From contig JAGCWW010000043.1 of the NCBI GenBank assembly GCA_017961685.1, forward strand, positions 1 to 64,000: 64,000 nt of DNA, written 5' to 3'. This document shows positions 8,027 through 18,922 of the stretch, piece after piece (within the stretch, counting starts at the first letter, position 1; each line of letters starts with the position of its first letter). The notes beneath the pieces were generated by a model. It made no database searches, was not told the origin of the DNA, and saw only the letters and a program-made list of their open reading frames with translations. Source of the DNA: Acholeplasmatales bacterium. Lineage in GTDB: Bacteria > Bacillota_I > Bacilli_A > Acholeplasmatales > JAEDCM01. The position numbers and the translations under genes are program-made.

Positions 8027-8941
8027 ATGAATCTTATTGGAAGTTATATGAATGGAAATTATAAAGTAAGTATTTTCGATGATGGTACAAAGATCAGGGA
8101 AAATGATTTGGATTTCTTTGAACCAAATACTGTGGAAAGTATGGATATTAAGATAACTAATAAATGCGATAAAGGATGTCCTATGTGTCATGAGGATTCT
8201 AAGTCTAATGGTATTCATGGAGATATTCTAAGTCCTTCATTTCTGGATAAGCTTCATCCTTATACTGAACTTGCTATTGGAGGAGGAAATCCTCTTGAGC
8301 ATCCTGATCTCGAAGAATTTCTTCTGAGATGTAAGGATAAGAAATTTATCCCTTCTATGACTGTAAATCAAGATCACTTCATGAAGAATATTCCGCTCAT
8401 TAAGAAACTTTGTGATAATGAATTGATTTATGGTCTTGGTATTTCTCTTACTGATCCTACCGATGAATTTATAGAAACCGTTAAGCAATTTCCTAATGCA
8501 GTCATTCATGTGATTGCAGGGCTTTTCTATAAAGAAGAATTGGCAAAGCTTGAATATCAGGACTTGAAGATTCTCATTCTTGGTTATAAGAAATTTAGAC
8601 GTGGTGAAAGCCTTTATTTGAAAGATCCCACTTTGATTGATTATAATATTCTTTGGCTGAAGAAGTTGCTTTATATGTTTAAAGTAAATAGATCCTTTAA
8701 GTGCATGAGTTTTGATAATCTGGCAATTAAGCAGCTCGATGTAAAGAATAGTTTGAATATGTCCGATGAAGAATGGGATATGTTTTACATGGGAGATGAT
8801 GGTCAGGAAGAAATGACTTCGGCTTCTATGTATATGGATATGGTTGAACGGATGTTTGCTAAGAATAGCTGTTCTCCTTATAGGTATCCTATTATGGATA
8901 CTATTGAGGATATGTATAACTTCTTGAAGGAGAAAAAGTAA
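8027..8941 (+). CDS. Radical SAM-like protein
   Basis: 304 aa from ATG 8027 (AAGGAGG upstream). CDKGCPMC at residues 54-61 is the CxxxCxxC cluster that binds a 4Fe-4S centre, followed by a GGGNPLEHPDL block at about residue 95 in the place of the SAM-binding GGEP motif. These are hallmarks of the radical SAM superfamily, which cleaves S-adenosylmethionine to start radical chemistry. A second set of cysteines at the C-terminus is weak. The substrate cannot be read from sequence. Similar small radical SAM proteins occur in other Firmicutes phages. Confidence 0.75.
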   Translation: MNLIGSYMNGNYKVSIFDDGTKIRENDLDFFEPNTVESMDIKITNKCDKGCPMCHEDSKSNGIHGDILSPSFLDKLHPYTELAIGGGNPLEHPDLEEFLLRCKDKKFIPSMTVNQDHFMKNIPLIKKLCDNELIYGLGISLTDPTDEFIETVKQFPNAVIHVIAGLFYKEELAKLEYQDLKILILGYKKFRRGESLYLKDPTLIDYNILWLKKLLYMFKVNRSFKCMSFDNLAIKQLDVKNSLNMSDEEWDMFYMGDDGQEEMTSASMYMDMVERMFAKNSCSPYRYPIMDTIEDMYNFLKEKK

Positions 8942-9340
8942 ATGAGTGAATATAGACGAGAAAAAGTACTTCGAGTCCCTATCAAAAAATATATTCCTGA
9001 TATTGATTATGATGAATTTGAATTGAAGCATAAAGACATCATGGGATATAAACCTGGATATTTTGATATTATGTGCACTAGCGGTGGAAATATATATCTT
9101 GATTTTATTCTGGAAGTAGATGAAGATCATGAAGGATGGTGGGGTAAAACCAGACATCTTTTCCCTAATGAGTGTATTAAGTATTATGATACTTTTAGAT
9201 TAATTATTCCGAATATTAAAATGCGTGATGTACATCTTGTAGAATATTGTTGGTGGACAGCAACAGAACCTGAGGATTATTATAGTCTTAAAGAAGATGA
9301 TTTCTGGAAAGAAATTCCTGATGTGTCGGAGTTGAAATAA
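8942..9340 (+). CDS. Unknown early protein, 132 aa
   Basis: Starts directly after the radical SAM stop (TAAATG), so likely translated together with it. Acidic, aromatic protein with GNIYLDFILEVDEDHEGWW. Could be a partner of the radical SAM protein, but only position suggests this. Confidence 0.5.
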   Translation: MSEYRREKVLRVPIKKYIPDIDYDEFELKHKDIMGYKPGYFDIMCTSGGNIYLDFILEVDEDHEGWWGKTRHLFPNECIKYYDTFRLIIPNIKMRDVHLVEYCWWTATEPEDYYSLKEDDFWKEIPDVSELK

Positions 9341-9582
9341 TGAGAAGAATTATTGAAACAAGTATTGATTTCGTACATGGTGATGATACCATAATTATAT
9401 CTACAGCTCGTCAAGCATATATTACTTAGATAGAAAAATGGCAAAAGTAGTATCCTGATTATGTAAATATTATTCATAAAAATGATGATGGATCTTTATG
9501 CGTATAGATTCCTAGTAGCTGGTTTAGATTTCCAAAGCCTAATAAGAAATTCAGGAAGGAATATACTGATGGAGATATATGA
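9340..9582 (+). CDS. Unknown protein, 80 aa (in-frame TAGs)
   Basis: Begins at TAATG overlap with the previous gene. Frame holds TAG codons (for example AYITQIEKW and LCVQIPSSW), so it is only visible with recoding. Basic C-terminus (FPKPNKKFRKEYTDGDI). Function unknown. It marks the start of regular TAG use along the genome. Confidence 0.55.
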
Positions 9583-9841
9583 TAGCACAGTAATCTATAA
9601 AGATTAGACTACAGATGAATTAAGAACCGTATATAAGAATATTGGAGAAGAATTAGTATTACGAAGAGACGAAGAGTTCTATAAAATTAAAAACGATCTT
9701 ATGAAAATACTAGCTCAAATTCAAGAAGAAGGTTATAAACTTCAAGTCATTGATTATGATGATAATGAACGTAGAATTGAGATTCGAAATGTAATGCAAT
9801 TTGATCTTTATGATCCTGTTATTGAAACATCGGAAATTTAA
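9569..9841 (+). CDS. Unknown protein, 90 aa (in-frame TAG)
   Basis: ATG 9569 with AGGAAGGA upstream, overlapping the previous gene. One TAG near residue 13 (YKDQTTDELR). Likely a helical hairpin followed by a beta unit (GYKLQVIDYDDNERRIEIRN). Last gene of the early block. Confidence 0.55.
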
Positions 9842-9853
9842 AATTTTTTATTC

Positions 9854-9886
9854 TTGTAAATAAATATTGATAATTAGTGCTAAATT
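9854..9886 (+). promoter_or_regulatory. Putative late promoter motif 1
   Basis: TTGTAAATA 9854-9862 and TGCTAAATT 9878-9886, 15 bases apart. The same pair recurs at 14703-14738 with a 16-base gap, and the TGCTAAATTTA half alone occurs before three other late transcription-unit starts. It differs from the host-type early promoters and sits at the early/late boundary. A phage-encoded or modified sigma factor is an inference. Confidence 0.5.
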
Positions 9887-9905
9887 AAATTAGACGCTAA
9901 GATGG

Positions 9906-9939
9906 AAAGGATAATGATAAGGTGTCATTATCCTTTTTT
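9906..9939 (+). terminator. Strong hairpin with T run between late promoter motif and first late gene
   Basis: Perfect 12-bp stem, arms 9906-9917 (AAAGGATAATGA) and 9925-9936, loop of 7, then TTT. Looks like an intrinsic terminator but lies downstream of the promoter motif at 9878 and upstream of the gene at 9960. It may end early transcripts, act as a leader attenuator, or protect the 5' end of late mRNA. Confidence 0.6.
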
Positions 9940-9959
9940 ATTTATAAGGAGATGAAAAC

Positions 9960-10343
9960 ATGAAATTTAGGTTAACAGAGCAGATAGGTGGCTTTATCTA
10001 TAATCCTAAAGATCCTGAGTTGCAAGGATATGAATTAGAATTAGATGCATATGAAATATATGATAGATTAATCGAAGAATTTGGTTTAAAGAAATTAGCA
10101 GATTTATTAATTGAAAATGGGTTTTGCAATGAAGCAACTTAGAATGAAATGAAGGATGCAGATGAAGGCTATCTTGCAGAAATAGTAATGGATACTATTA
10201 CAGGAGATAATATTTATAATCTATTAGCAGTAGATGAATTTAGAGATATAGTACAAGAATATATTTCTGATGCAGAAGAATAGTTACTTATAGATGTTGC
10301 AGACTCTGCTGCTTTTGAAGCTTCTCATGGTCCTGAAATCTAA
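9960..10343 (+). CDS. Unknown late protein, 127 aa
   Basis: AAGGAGATG precedes ATG 9960. Begins MKFRLTEQIGG, a start shared in style with several late proteins here (MKFRLVEAYK, MKITLTEEIL, MKFKLREARF). Acidic and helical, with TAG codons read through. No domain recognised. Probably virion-associated, judging only from location. Confidence 0.6.
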
Positions 10344-10354
10344 TAGGTGGTATA

Positions 10355-11839
10355 ATGAAGATTACATTAACTGAAGAAATATTAACTGAAGGTAAAAATC
10401 TTCAATAGACATTAGATAGATATCGAGATAAATTTAAGAAAGCATACGACCCATTTGAAACATCAGATGACGAAGCAGATAAGTTAATGCTATCTGTTAT
10501 TAGAAAGGATCCTACATATCAATCGGGTGGAACAACTACTGGAGATTATGGAATTTGGTTATTAAATCAAGAATTAAAAGATAATATTAGGAAATTTGAA
10601 GCTACTAAAGATATTTCTATAACTGATCTTTTAAATGAGTTTATTAAGAAGAAAGCAAATTTAGCAAATAAAGATTTAAATAGTTATAAGAGTCCTGATG
10701 AATTATATAAGATATTATCAGAAGTTCAATTAACCGATAGACAAAAAGAAAGAAAATTAAGAAAAGATATTTCAGGAGCAAAGCACGTAGGTAGCACTGC
10801 TAATTTTGATATTTATATTCCTCAAACCTATGAGGCATCATGTGCATTAGGTAAAGGTAGTGGCTGGTGTACATCTGATTCAAGAACCAGATAGTATTTT
10901 GATTATTATAAAGATAGATATGGTGGAAATTATTATATAATAATTTCCAAAGATGGAAAATATAAATATTAGATCCATTTTGAGTCATAGCAATATTCAG
11001 CAGCAGGAACTAATCCTGATATTAATAATCCAAATGAAGAGGAAATGCTTGAATATGAAGATATTATCTTGAAGTGGCCCGAATTAAAAGACGCGTTGAA
11101 TGATATTAAAGCAAAAAGTGATCCTGCTATTGTTATTAGAGATATGTTAAGTGAAATTATAGGTAGTGAAGAATTGACTCTATAGCTTTCAATCGATGAT
11201 ATATCAAAATACATTAATTTACATAATTCTTTATTATAGTGGTTTATAACTGATATTACTGAAATCCCACCAATAAGAGTAATGAAAGAAGTATTTAATA
11301 ATAAAGAAGTTTTTTCAAGATGGATGTCTATCGTTAATTAGAGGGATAAAAATTAGATTTTAAAATCAGATGAATTAGAAAAATGTACTTATAGTGCATT
11401 CTAGTTTAAATTATTAAAACGTATTCAAACTTTAAAAATTTCTGCAAATAACATTTATCTTAATAATACTAGTTTGAGGTTCAGTGTATTTGGTGGAAAA
11501 GGTTTTGTTTATAGACTATCTCTTATGGATTTAGCGCATGATATGCTTGATGGTTTTGGTTCTGAATATTTAAAGGAGTTAATTAGTCATCAAGAATTTG
11601 ATGAATTGGAATCCTGGTTAAATGAAGTATTTCCTCAAGACGATGAACCAAGATGCACAAGAAATATTTTATCCGTTACAAAAGATAGGTTAAAAGATGA
11701 TTTAGATAAAATTCCGTCAATGATTAAAGCATATTTTTCATCAGAGTCAACATTATTATTTTTCTATGAAGATTTCGAAGATAATATAATGGATTTAATA
11801 GACGAAAAAAGATTTACTCAACAAAACGCAGAGGACTAA
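10355..11839 (+). CDS. Large late protein with GWCTS block, 494 aa
   Basis: The frame is continuous only with TAG read as an amino acid (about ten TAGs). Around residues 150-215 it carries STANFDIYIPQTYEASCALG, then GSGWCTSDSRTR and YYIIISKDGKYKYQIHFE. I have seen this pattern in other phage proteins of unknown role. The rest is helical. Starts MKITLTEEILTEG after GGTGG. Function unknown; its place with other late genes suggests a minor virion or assembly protein. Confidence 0.65.
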
Positions 11840-11841
11840 AG

Positions 11842-12354
11842 ATGAAATTTAGATTAGTAGAAGCATATAAAGACAGAGCATTCATCGAAGATGCATTTAA
11901 AGATGCAGTATATGAAACAATACCAAATAAGAATGCTGCAGAACAAATGATTAAAAGTAAATTAGAATTAATGGATGATTATGATTGGGAAGCATTAGAG
12001 CAATACGTAAATGATTTACAATTTCCATTAGTTATATGTAGAGGATTAAAAGCAGAGTCAAAAGATAAAATAGATTTAACTCCAGGAAATCTTGGAATAA
12101 ATTGGACAATAGATCCAGATTTATTTTTTGATGATACAAGTAATTTCAACGATTTAGATTTTGTGGTAATTGGAGAAATATCAGAGGACCAAGTAGATTG
12201 GCCTAATACTATATAGAATTACATTTATTATTCTTTAAAATCAGATTTAATAAATATTTATCCTGAAACTGAAGTAACAATAAAAGAAAATAGTAATATA
12301 AGAAAATTAAAAGTAGTAACAATAGATGAATTAGCAGAATTATTAGAGGACTGA
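11842..12354 (+). CDS. Unknown late protein, 170 aa (possible ADP-ribosyltransferase fold)
   Basis: Starts two bases after the previous stop (MKFRLVEAYKDRAF). The order VICRGL, GNLGINWTIDPDLF, then YPETEVTI resembles the R / S-T / E motifs of ADP-ribosyltransferases, which virions sometimes inject. The spacing is loose and the Glu motif uncertain, so this is only a suggestion. One TAG is read through. Confidence 0.5.
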
Positions 12355-12357
12355 TAT

Positions 12358-14682
12358 ATGAAAAACTATATTGGAAATAATAACGAAATAAATAAGAAAA
12401 AATATAAGAAGTCATTACCTCCGAAATTAAATACAGATGCAGGAAATGTAGAGCATAATATAGAAATGTTTAATAAAGTAAATTCAGGAGATGCTAATCT
12501 AAGTAGTGCAGCTGGAATGAATGGTATGGCAGAATCTTATGATAGAGAAAGTTTGATAGCTAGGATAATAGAATTTGGTAAGCATTATAATTTTGATAAA
12601 TATACTGATGCTCAATTAAATGCAATGCTTAATAGATTAGTTGATGCAGAAAATTATAAAAAAAGAGTTTTACCAAAGCATCAAGATAAAATTGATATAT
12701 AGAGTGAACGACATATAATGAATGATGATCCTAGTTATAATTTTGATGATCCTGAAAGAGAAGGAGAATATAGAGTGGAAAATTTAAGAGAAGCTCTAAA
12801 TAAATTAGATCATTATTGTATAGATAATGATAAAAGATTTCATGATTTAAGAAGCTTATATGAGAATATTCAACATCAATTAACTCCACAAGAAAAACAA
12901 GAATTAAAAAAGCTAGTGGATACTACAAATGATCCAGATGCAGTAAAAGCATATTTAGACAGTAAAGATCCAGAAAAGAAAAATGAAGAGTTAGATGAAT
13001 CAGTATCTAATTGGGAAGATGCTTATACTGCATTTATCAATATTGTAAATAAATATCTTCCAGATGTAGATAGAATTGATACAGAAGTAGAAAACTTATA
13101 TTTAAAGAATGCAGGAGATCCTGCATTTGATAAAGCTTATTAGAAATGGATAGAGGAATATGGGGATGATATTGATGCTGAAGAAGAAGATCAAATGGCA
13201 GAAGCGGATTGGTCTGATGAAACAGATGTTGATTTCGATGAATCAATAATTACAGAAGCATTAAATCAGGTTAAAGATAAATCTTCAGAAAATCTAATAG
13301 CATTTATAGAATCAAATCATCCAGAAATAGTACCAGTTAATATGGATTCCTATCTTGAATGGTATAATAAAGTTGATGCGAAGATAAAGCCATTACTCGA
13401 ATCAAATGATAATCTTACTTATGATGAATTAGTAGCACTAGCAAAAGAACATTATAAAGAAGGCGGAATGGAAATCATTGAGTTTTGGGATGAAAATTCT
13501 TTAAAGGAATATGAAAAAGAATTTGGTCCAATGACTAAGAAACAAGCAATTCGTCTGATGAAAGTAATGGGAAATGTAAGTAAAGACGAAGAAGAAGCTG
13601 GAGAATATTTTGCAAAACAAACATTTGATGAAGGCTTAAATAGAAAGGAACTTGAAACATTTTCAAGAGCAATATTCAATGCAGGGGACAAAGCTGAAGC
13701 ATTAGAAATAATTGATTAGATTTATCAATATGATAAAGATTTATCTTTACAGTTAAAAGATATGTGGGATGAAAGCGCATCCGATGCATATAACACTGAT
13801 AAACTTTCTGGTTATTTATTAAGATATTTAGACGAGTCTCTCAATGAAGATACTGTAAAGCAAGGAAATAAATGGGTTAATAAAGGTGATTCAGGAAAGA
13901 CTCACGGTAAGTTCGACACTAAAAAGCAAGCAGATGCTCAAAGAAAAGCGATGTATGCGAATGGTTATAAAGGTGAGTCATTGAAGGAATCAGGAGATTA
14001 TTATACTAGAATGATTGATATAATTCAAGGTCCTCAAGTTTAGAATTTTATATCCAAATCTGTTCATTAGTTAGACTATAATGATTTAAAAGGTGCAGTA
14101 CAGGAATTCAAAGATGATTTAGTAAAGTTTCCAAAAAATGATCTTGATATAAAGTATGATTGTGATAAAGATAGATTTTATTAGAAATATAGAGCACTTG
14201 CTGATAAATGTAAGGAATTAAAAAATTCGTTACATCCTACTGGTTATGGTAGAAATGATTTCATTGATATAAAGAAGAAAGAATTATGTGATATAGTGTT
14301 AAATAGATTTCCTTATGGTTGGAAAGTTTATAAAGGTGTATCTGAAAGATAGAATGTAACGGAAGATATTGACGACACAATAGCAGCAAGAGAACGTAGA
14401 GACAGAATAGAATATTTAAAGAATTAGATAAAAGAAGAAACAAAAGATTGGCAAACAAAATTTGGAGATAAAGGATCAGTAGATATCTTTAAAGAAAATG
14501 ATAAAAAGATAAGATATGCTATTAGTCCATTTATTAGACATGATGATGGAGAATCTTTAGATGTAATTGAAAAGACATTTAAAGAAATAATTAGAAAAAC
14601 TAATAAGTATTTTAATTTAGAAGGTAACGATAAATTTAGATTAAAATTAAATCCAATGTTTGTAACAATTATTTGTCCATAA
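12358..14682 (+). CDS. Very large acidic late protein, 774 aa
   Basis: One continuous frame from ATG 12358 once TAGs are read as Gln; the standard code breaks it into four or more pieces. Mostly helical and acidic. A short VNKGDSGKTHGKFDTKKQAD segment near residue 505 resembles a small domain repeated in phage proteins. Acidic DESLNED / GESLKES peptides occur here, as in other late proteins of this genome. Starts three bases after the previous TGA. Could be an internal virion protein, by location only. Confidence 0.65.
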
Positions 14683-14702
14683 AAATTTAAAAAGATTTAG
14701 TA

Positions 14703-14738
14703 TTGTAAATATATTATATAGATATTCTGCTAAATTTA
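14703..14738 (+). promoter_or_regulatory. Putative late promoter motif 2
   Basis: TTGTAAATA 14703-14711, TGCTAAATTTA 14728-14738, 16-base gap; matches the motif at 9854-9886. The next gene starts 26 bases downstream. Confidence 0.5.
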
Positions 14739-14763
14739 TATAAGTAAAAGAAGGTAGATAATA

Positions 14764-14928
14764 ATGGCAAATACATATGAAGTCGGAGATAGAGTTAAGA
14801 TTGAAGTTGATGATTTACCTTATGCAGGAACAGTAATTACTTATGATGATAATAATTATAAAGTAAGTGTAGATGGATTAGGTAAAGTAGTATCAGCAGA
14901 AGAAACTGATTTAACTCCATTAAGTTAA
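14764..14928 (+). CDS. Small SH3/KOW-like protein, 54 aa
   Basis: GAAGG before the ATG. Sequence runs YEVGDRVKIEVDDLPYAGTV and then YKVSVDGLGKVVSAEETDL, the pattern of a small beta-barrel (KOW/SH3-like) fold. First gene behind late promoter motif 2; may be an abundant small virion protein, though this is only inferred. Confidence 0.55.
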   Translation: MANTYEVGDRVKIEVDDLPYAGTVITYDDNNYKVSVDGLGKVVSAEETDLTPLS

Positions 14929-14942
14929 AAAGGAAATTGATA

Positions 14943-15323
14943 ATGAAAAAATTAGTATTAGATGAAGGATTATTTGATGATATAATTGAACCAATGATTC
15001 CTGAAACCGAAGCTACTATTGAAGTAATAGATACGGAAAAATATTCAAATGAAACGCCAGATCCTGGAATGGATACTGGACTATCAAATTTAATTATAAA
15101 GGCTATAAATGATGAATGGAATACAATAGCTGAATATAATAATTTAATTGCAAATCTTGGAAGTAATCCAGATATGATTCCGGTAATTCAAGATATAGTA
15201 GCAGAAGAGAATGTTCATGTTGGTCAATTACAAGAAATACTTCTTTAGATTTCTCCAAATGTACAGAATATAGAAAAAGGAGAACTTGAAGGAATAAAGC
15301 AACTGTAGGAACCTACAGAATAA
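14943..15323 (+). CDS. Ferritin-like-fold small protein, 126 aa
   Basis: Start taken as ATG 14943 behind AAAAGGA. The middle has NDEWNTIAEYNNLIANLG, and 40 residues later IVAEENVHVGQLQEIL. The E..(ExxH) spacing is that of small ferritin/rubrerythrin-like helical bundles seen in many phage structural regions. Metal binding is uncertain because only part of the ligand set is visible. Two TAGs near the end. Confidence 0.55.
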
Positions 15324-15340
15324 ACAATAGAGGTTATTAA

Positions 15341-16699
15341 ATGAAAATTTAGAAATTAAATGAGAATATGCCAAACTTAGATAAAGTAGTGTATAATGAT
15401 GATTTAAATGCAGTAACTGAAATGCCTCCAACAATGTCAGATGCTTATATTGATTCTGTAGAAGCAGATAAAGCAGTAGAAGATATTATAAAGCCTGCTG
15501 AAGAAATAATTAAGGAGAAACCATTTCTTGGAGCAGAGAAGCAACCAACACCCAAAGAACCAGAAGAAGCAAAAATAACTTTAGATGAATCATTATTTGA
15601 AGAATCAGATAGTTTAAGAGATAGAATATATGATTTTTTAGATGAGTTAGGTGGGTATGCAGATTATAATTAGAAAGTTGAAGATGTTTCTGAAGAGTTT
15701 GGAATGTCTCCGGATGAAGCAGAAGGATACGTCTGTGATTGGATCCAGGATCCTTACAGAGGCTATGATCCTGAATGGCATGATACTGCAGATCAAGAAG
15801 GAGAAGAAGATATTCCTGATGATATCTTAAAAGATTATATAAATAGTATTGAAGTCGAAGAAGATGAAGATTTTACAGAATCATTAAATGAATCTGATTT
15901 AGCAGCAAACGATCTTGGATCCTATAAAGATCAATTAAAAATTATTAGATAGATAGATAAAGCAATTCCATATTCATTAAGATATAAGGAAGCAAATTTC
16001 ATTGAAGATGATGGATATACCTATTTATATTGGGTTGCTCAAGAACCTTTTACTAAAAATGAATTAGAACATTTTTAGGATTCAGTAAATGATATTTTAG
16101 ATAGATATTATGATTTTGATATTGTACCTTAGACTAAATTAACTGTAAGGGATGTAAGTAAAGGGTATAAAACAGATAAATTAAATAATCGATTAATATC
16201 AATTGATCGGTATGGATATATTGAAAACGATGATTGGTACTGGAAAAAATATTCAGATTATCTTGATGAAAATTTAAATGAAGAAGATAAATCAAAATTA
16301 GCGTGGGATGAATTAGGAACGGAAGAAGCAGAAGAAGTTGATTTATGGACTTTAGTATATAATTCTTTATCCAAAGAAAGAGATTTAGGAGCATCAAATT
16401 CAATAAAGAAATATGTAACTCCTCAATTATCTTTAAAGCAAAGATATGATCCAATTAATGCAGATAGCGAAGGAAATATTATAGTATACGGAGAAACAGA
16501 AGAAGAATTTAATCCGGCTAAAGAAGTAGCAGATTTTCATAATTTAAAATATAAGATAAAAGAAAGTCCAAAGAATTGGGTAATGAAACATCCAGAACAA
16601 AAATATTCATGTACCATAATAATTCCTGAAGATCAATTAAATAGAAAATTAGAATTAAGAAATCCGGACGTTAAAAGAGGACGTCCAAAGAAAAATTAA
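15341..16699 (+). CDS. Acidic late protein ending in an AT-hook, 452 aa
   Basis: Starts MKIQKLNENMPNL with TAG at codon 4. Strongly acidic, with repeated DESLFEES, TESLNESD and DENLNEED peptides, and a final VKRGRPKKN, an AT-hook core (RGRPKK) at the extreme C-terminus. A DNA-contacting internal head protein would fit an acidic body with a basic AT-hook end, but this is inference. Confidence 0.6.
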
Positions 16700-16714
16700 A
16701 AAGGATGAATAATA

Positions 16715-18454
16715 ATGGCAAATAAAACATTACATTCATTACAATTTCCAGGATTATCAGATACATATGTAGTGCCAGAAGAAGCTCAAGAATTTAGTAG
16801 TGAAAGTACATATGCAGTAGGAGAATTTGTAACTTATCAAGGAATTCTTTATAAGTGTACAACAGCAGTAACTACAGCAGGTTCATGGACTGGAGCAACT
16901 AACTGGAGTGCAACTGATGTAGGTACAGAATTACAAGATACATATGGACCATCCAGACCTAATTTCTCAGTAAATAATCCAGTAATGGATGGTCCTGCAA
17001 GTCCTGGTAGTGCAACAACATATGCAAGATCAGATCACGTACATCCAAAAGATACTTCAAAGTTAGATATTCCGGAGAACTCTGGTACAGCAGGTTAGGT
17101 ACTTACAAAGACAGCAAGTGGATCAATTTGGCAAACCCAGAGCTCAGGCGGAGAAATAATAGCAGCTGCAAGCAATAGCTATTCAGTAACTTTATATGCA
17201 AATAGTTGGACTACATAGGAACAATTAATAGCAACACCAACTGGAGCAGAAATTACAAGCACCAGTGATGGCGTATTAGGATTATCACCAAATGCAACGG
17301 CAGCTTAGGTAGAAGCATTCTAGTTAGCAAAGATTATAGTAATTAGTTAGAGTTCTAGTGGTGTAGTAGTAAAAGCATTAGGTATAGTGCCTACAATTAA
17401 TCTACCTTGTGAATTAATGATATTCATGAAGGCTGATTATTATAATAAAACATATATAGATACCTATATGGCACCTTTAGATACTCCTACATTTATTGGT
17501 ACACCAAAAGCACCTACAGCAGCAGCTGGGACTAATACTACATAGATTGCAACTACTGCTTTTGTGGAGTAGGCGAAAAATACTAGAGTGCCTATGTATG
17601 GCAAAGGCGTGAATCTGCTGCGAAATTGGTACTTCGCTGGCGGTGGTACAGGGCATGATGTGTTCCCGGTTAATCAGCGGGGAGCGACTAGCGGTACAAC
17701 TGTGAATAACGCTTATTCCATTGATGGGTGGAAATGGACTTACGGGTCTTCTCCTGGTAGTTGGTCTTTAGTGTCTGGTGGAATTTCTGTGTCTCCAAGC
17801 AGCGGTTCAGATTATGCAAGTCTTTTTCAAGTACTTGGCAATCAGGATTCTTTGCTGAATGGAAAAAAAATAACTGCTTCGATCTTGTACTCTAATGGAC
17901 AATTTGCTTCAGGTTCTATAACTAGAAACCCAGGAACATCACAAATCATTGCTAGTATAGACGGTGATTGGGTTCTTGGTATGGTAGATTATTCACTACG
18001 AATTAAGATTGGTACGGCAAGAACGATGGTAGCCGTTAAACTCGAACTCGGCACAGAGCAGACCCTGTGCCACAATGAAGGAACTGATGCAAATCCAGTA
18101 TGGGTCTTAAACGAAATTCCTAATTATGAAGAAGAACTCTTTAAATGTGCAACAAGTACAGCAGATAGTTCTGATACTTATGCAAATAAAGCAAATGTAA
18201 ATGCAACAATTCGTTACTACACATCTCAAGCAGTAGCAGCTGGAACTAATACCACAATAATGAGAATACCAGCAGGTACTGCAACTGATCCAAATATTAC
18301 AACTGATACAGTAGTTCTTGATTGTACCTTTGCTGCACCTGCTAATATAACTAGTAATATAACATGGACAAGCTATGCTGGATCTATAACTTTTGTCGGG
18401 TCTTGTTCAGCAGCAACTACAGCAAATGTAACTTTAGGTCGTAAAGGTAATTAA
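16715..18454 (+). CDS. Receptor-binding tail fibre protein 1
   Basis: 579 aa. Residues about 25-65 (STYAVGEFVTYQGILYKC ... W) form a small carbohydrate-binding module like chitin-binding type 3. Then come a YARSDHVHPKDTSK linker and a middle part with many TAGs. From base ~17580 the sequence is clearly GC-richer and has no TAG. That part holds NLLRNWYFAGGGTG, FPVNQRG, YSIDGWKW and VKLELGTEQTLCHNEG, a receptor-binding tip domain common in clostridial phages and prophages. A related tip is at 20597. The switch in composition suggests recent acquisition of the tip from a standard-code source. Confidence 0.8.
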
Positions 18455-18474
18455 TTTATAGGAGGAAAAATATT

Positions 18475-18714
18475 ATGTATTTAGTTATTTTTGAAAGAAG
18501 AAATATAGATGGTACATGGGCTAATAATGTAACACCATATAATACATATAATGATGCGGTACATTAGTTCCATGGCTTATTAAGTAGTTATGGTTATGGA
18601 AATAATCCTAGTTATAATTACGTAGCATGTTTTATTCAAACTCTTGATGGAGCTATCATTAAGAGCGAAGTAGATAATCGTATTAATGAAGAACCTCAAT
18701 CCGCGGAGGAATAA
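18475..18714 (+). CDS. Small partner of tail fibre tip 1, 79 aa
   Basis: GGAGG eight bases before ATG 18475. Sequence YLVIFERRNIDGTWANNV, then SYGYGNNPSYNYVACFIQ, is a homologue of the protein at 21513, which likewise sits directly behind a fibre tip gene. The fixed pairing suggests a chaperone or a bound subunit for the tip. It has one TAG. Confidence 0.6.
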
Positions 18715-18744
18715 TTATTATGATAAATAAAAATATGGTAGTAG

Positions 18745-18755
18745 CCCCCCCCCCC
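18745..18755 (+). repeat. Poly-C tract, 11 C (cassette A)
   Basis: Eleven C in an AT-rich genome, inside a short leader frame that starts at ATG 18720 behind GGAGG (18705) and reads MINKNMVVAPPP. The open frame downstream of the tract (18755-18922) is reached only if one C is added or two are lost. Confidence 0.8.
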
Positions 18756-18922
18756 AAGGAAGGGCTATATATACAATATTAGATAAAGGAGGAACGGCGC
18801 TAGGTTATAAGTGTTGTTCCTTCAAATCAGACTTCGCTGTTTATCAGCAGTTAGGAGGTCTGAGGCAAGATAGTAGATACTATCAGCTGATTGATTTTGA
18901 CTAGACAGGAGGAATCCTGTAA
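18756..18922 (+). ncRNA. Structured RNA element, cassette A
   Basis: Ordered helices: 18788-18795/18816-18823 (8 bp, one G.U) with inner CGCT/AGTG; 18828-18835/18855-18862 with inner GCTG/CAGC; 18869-18875/18878-18884 (pairing GATAGTA/TACTATC); and 18905-18910/18915-18920 (ACAGGA/TCCTGT) whose loop and 5' arm hold the AGGAGG ribosome site for the gene at 18922. Bases 18887-18896 (CTGATTGATT) pair with 19274-19283 beyond the gene. The same helices with different sequences recur in cassettes B, C and D. An open frame (18755-18922) crosses the element and ends TAATG on the next start, so a coding role is not excluded. Confidence 0.65.

Noticed and set aside
8237..9157. Long reverse-strand open frame (306 aa)
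   Set aside because: Mirror of the radical SAM and following gene; low-complexity Ile/His/Phe composition, no ribosome site.
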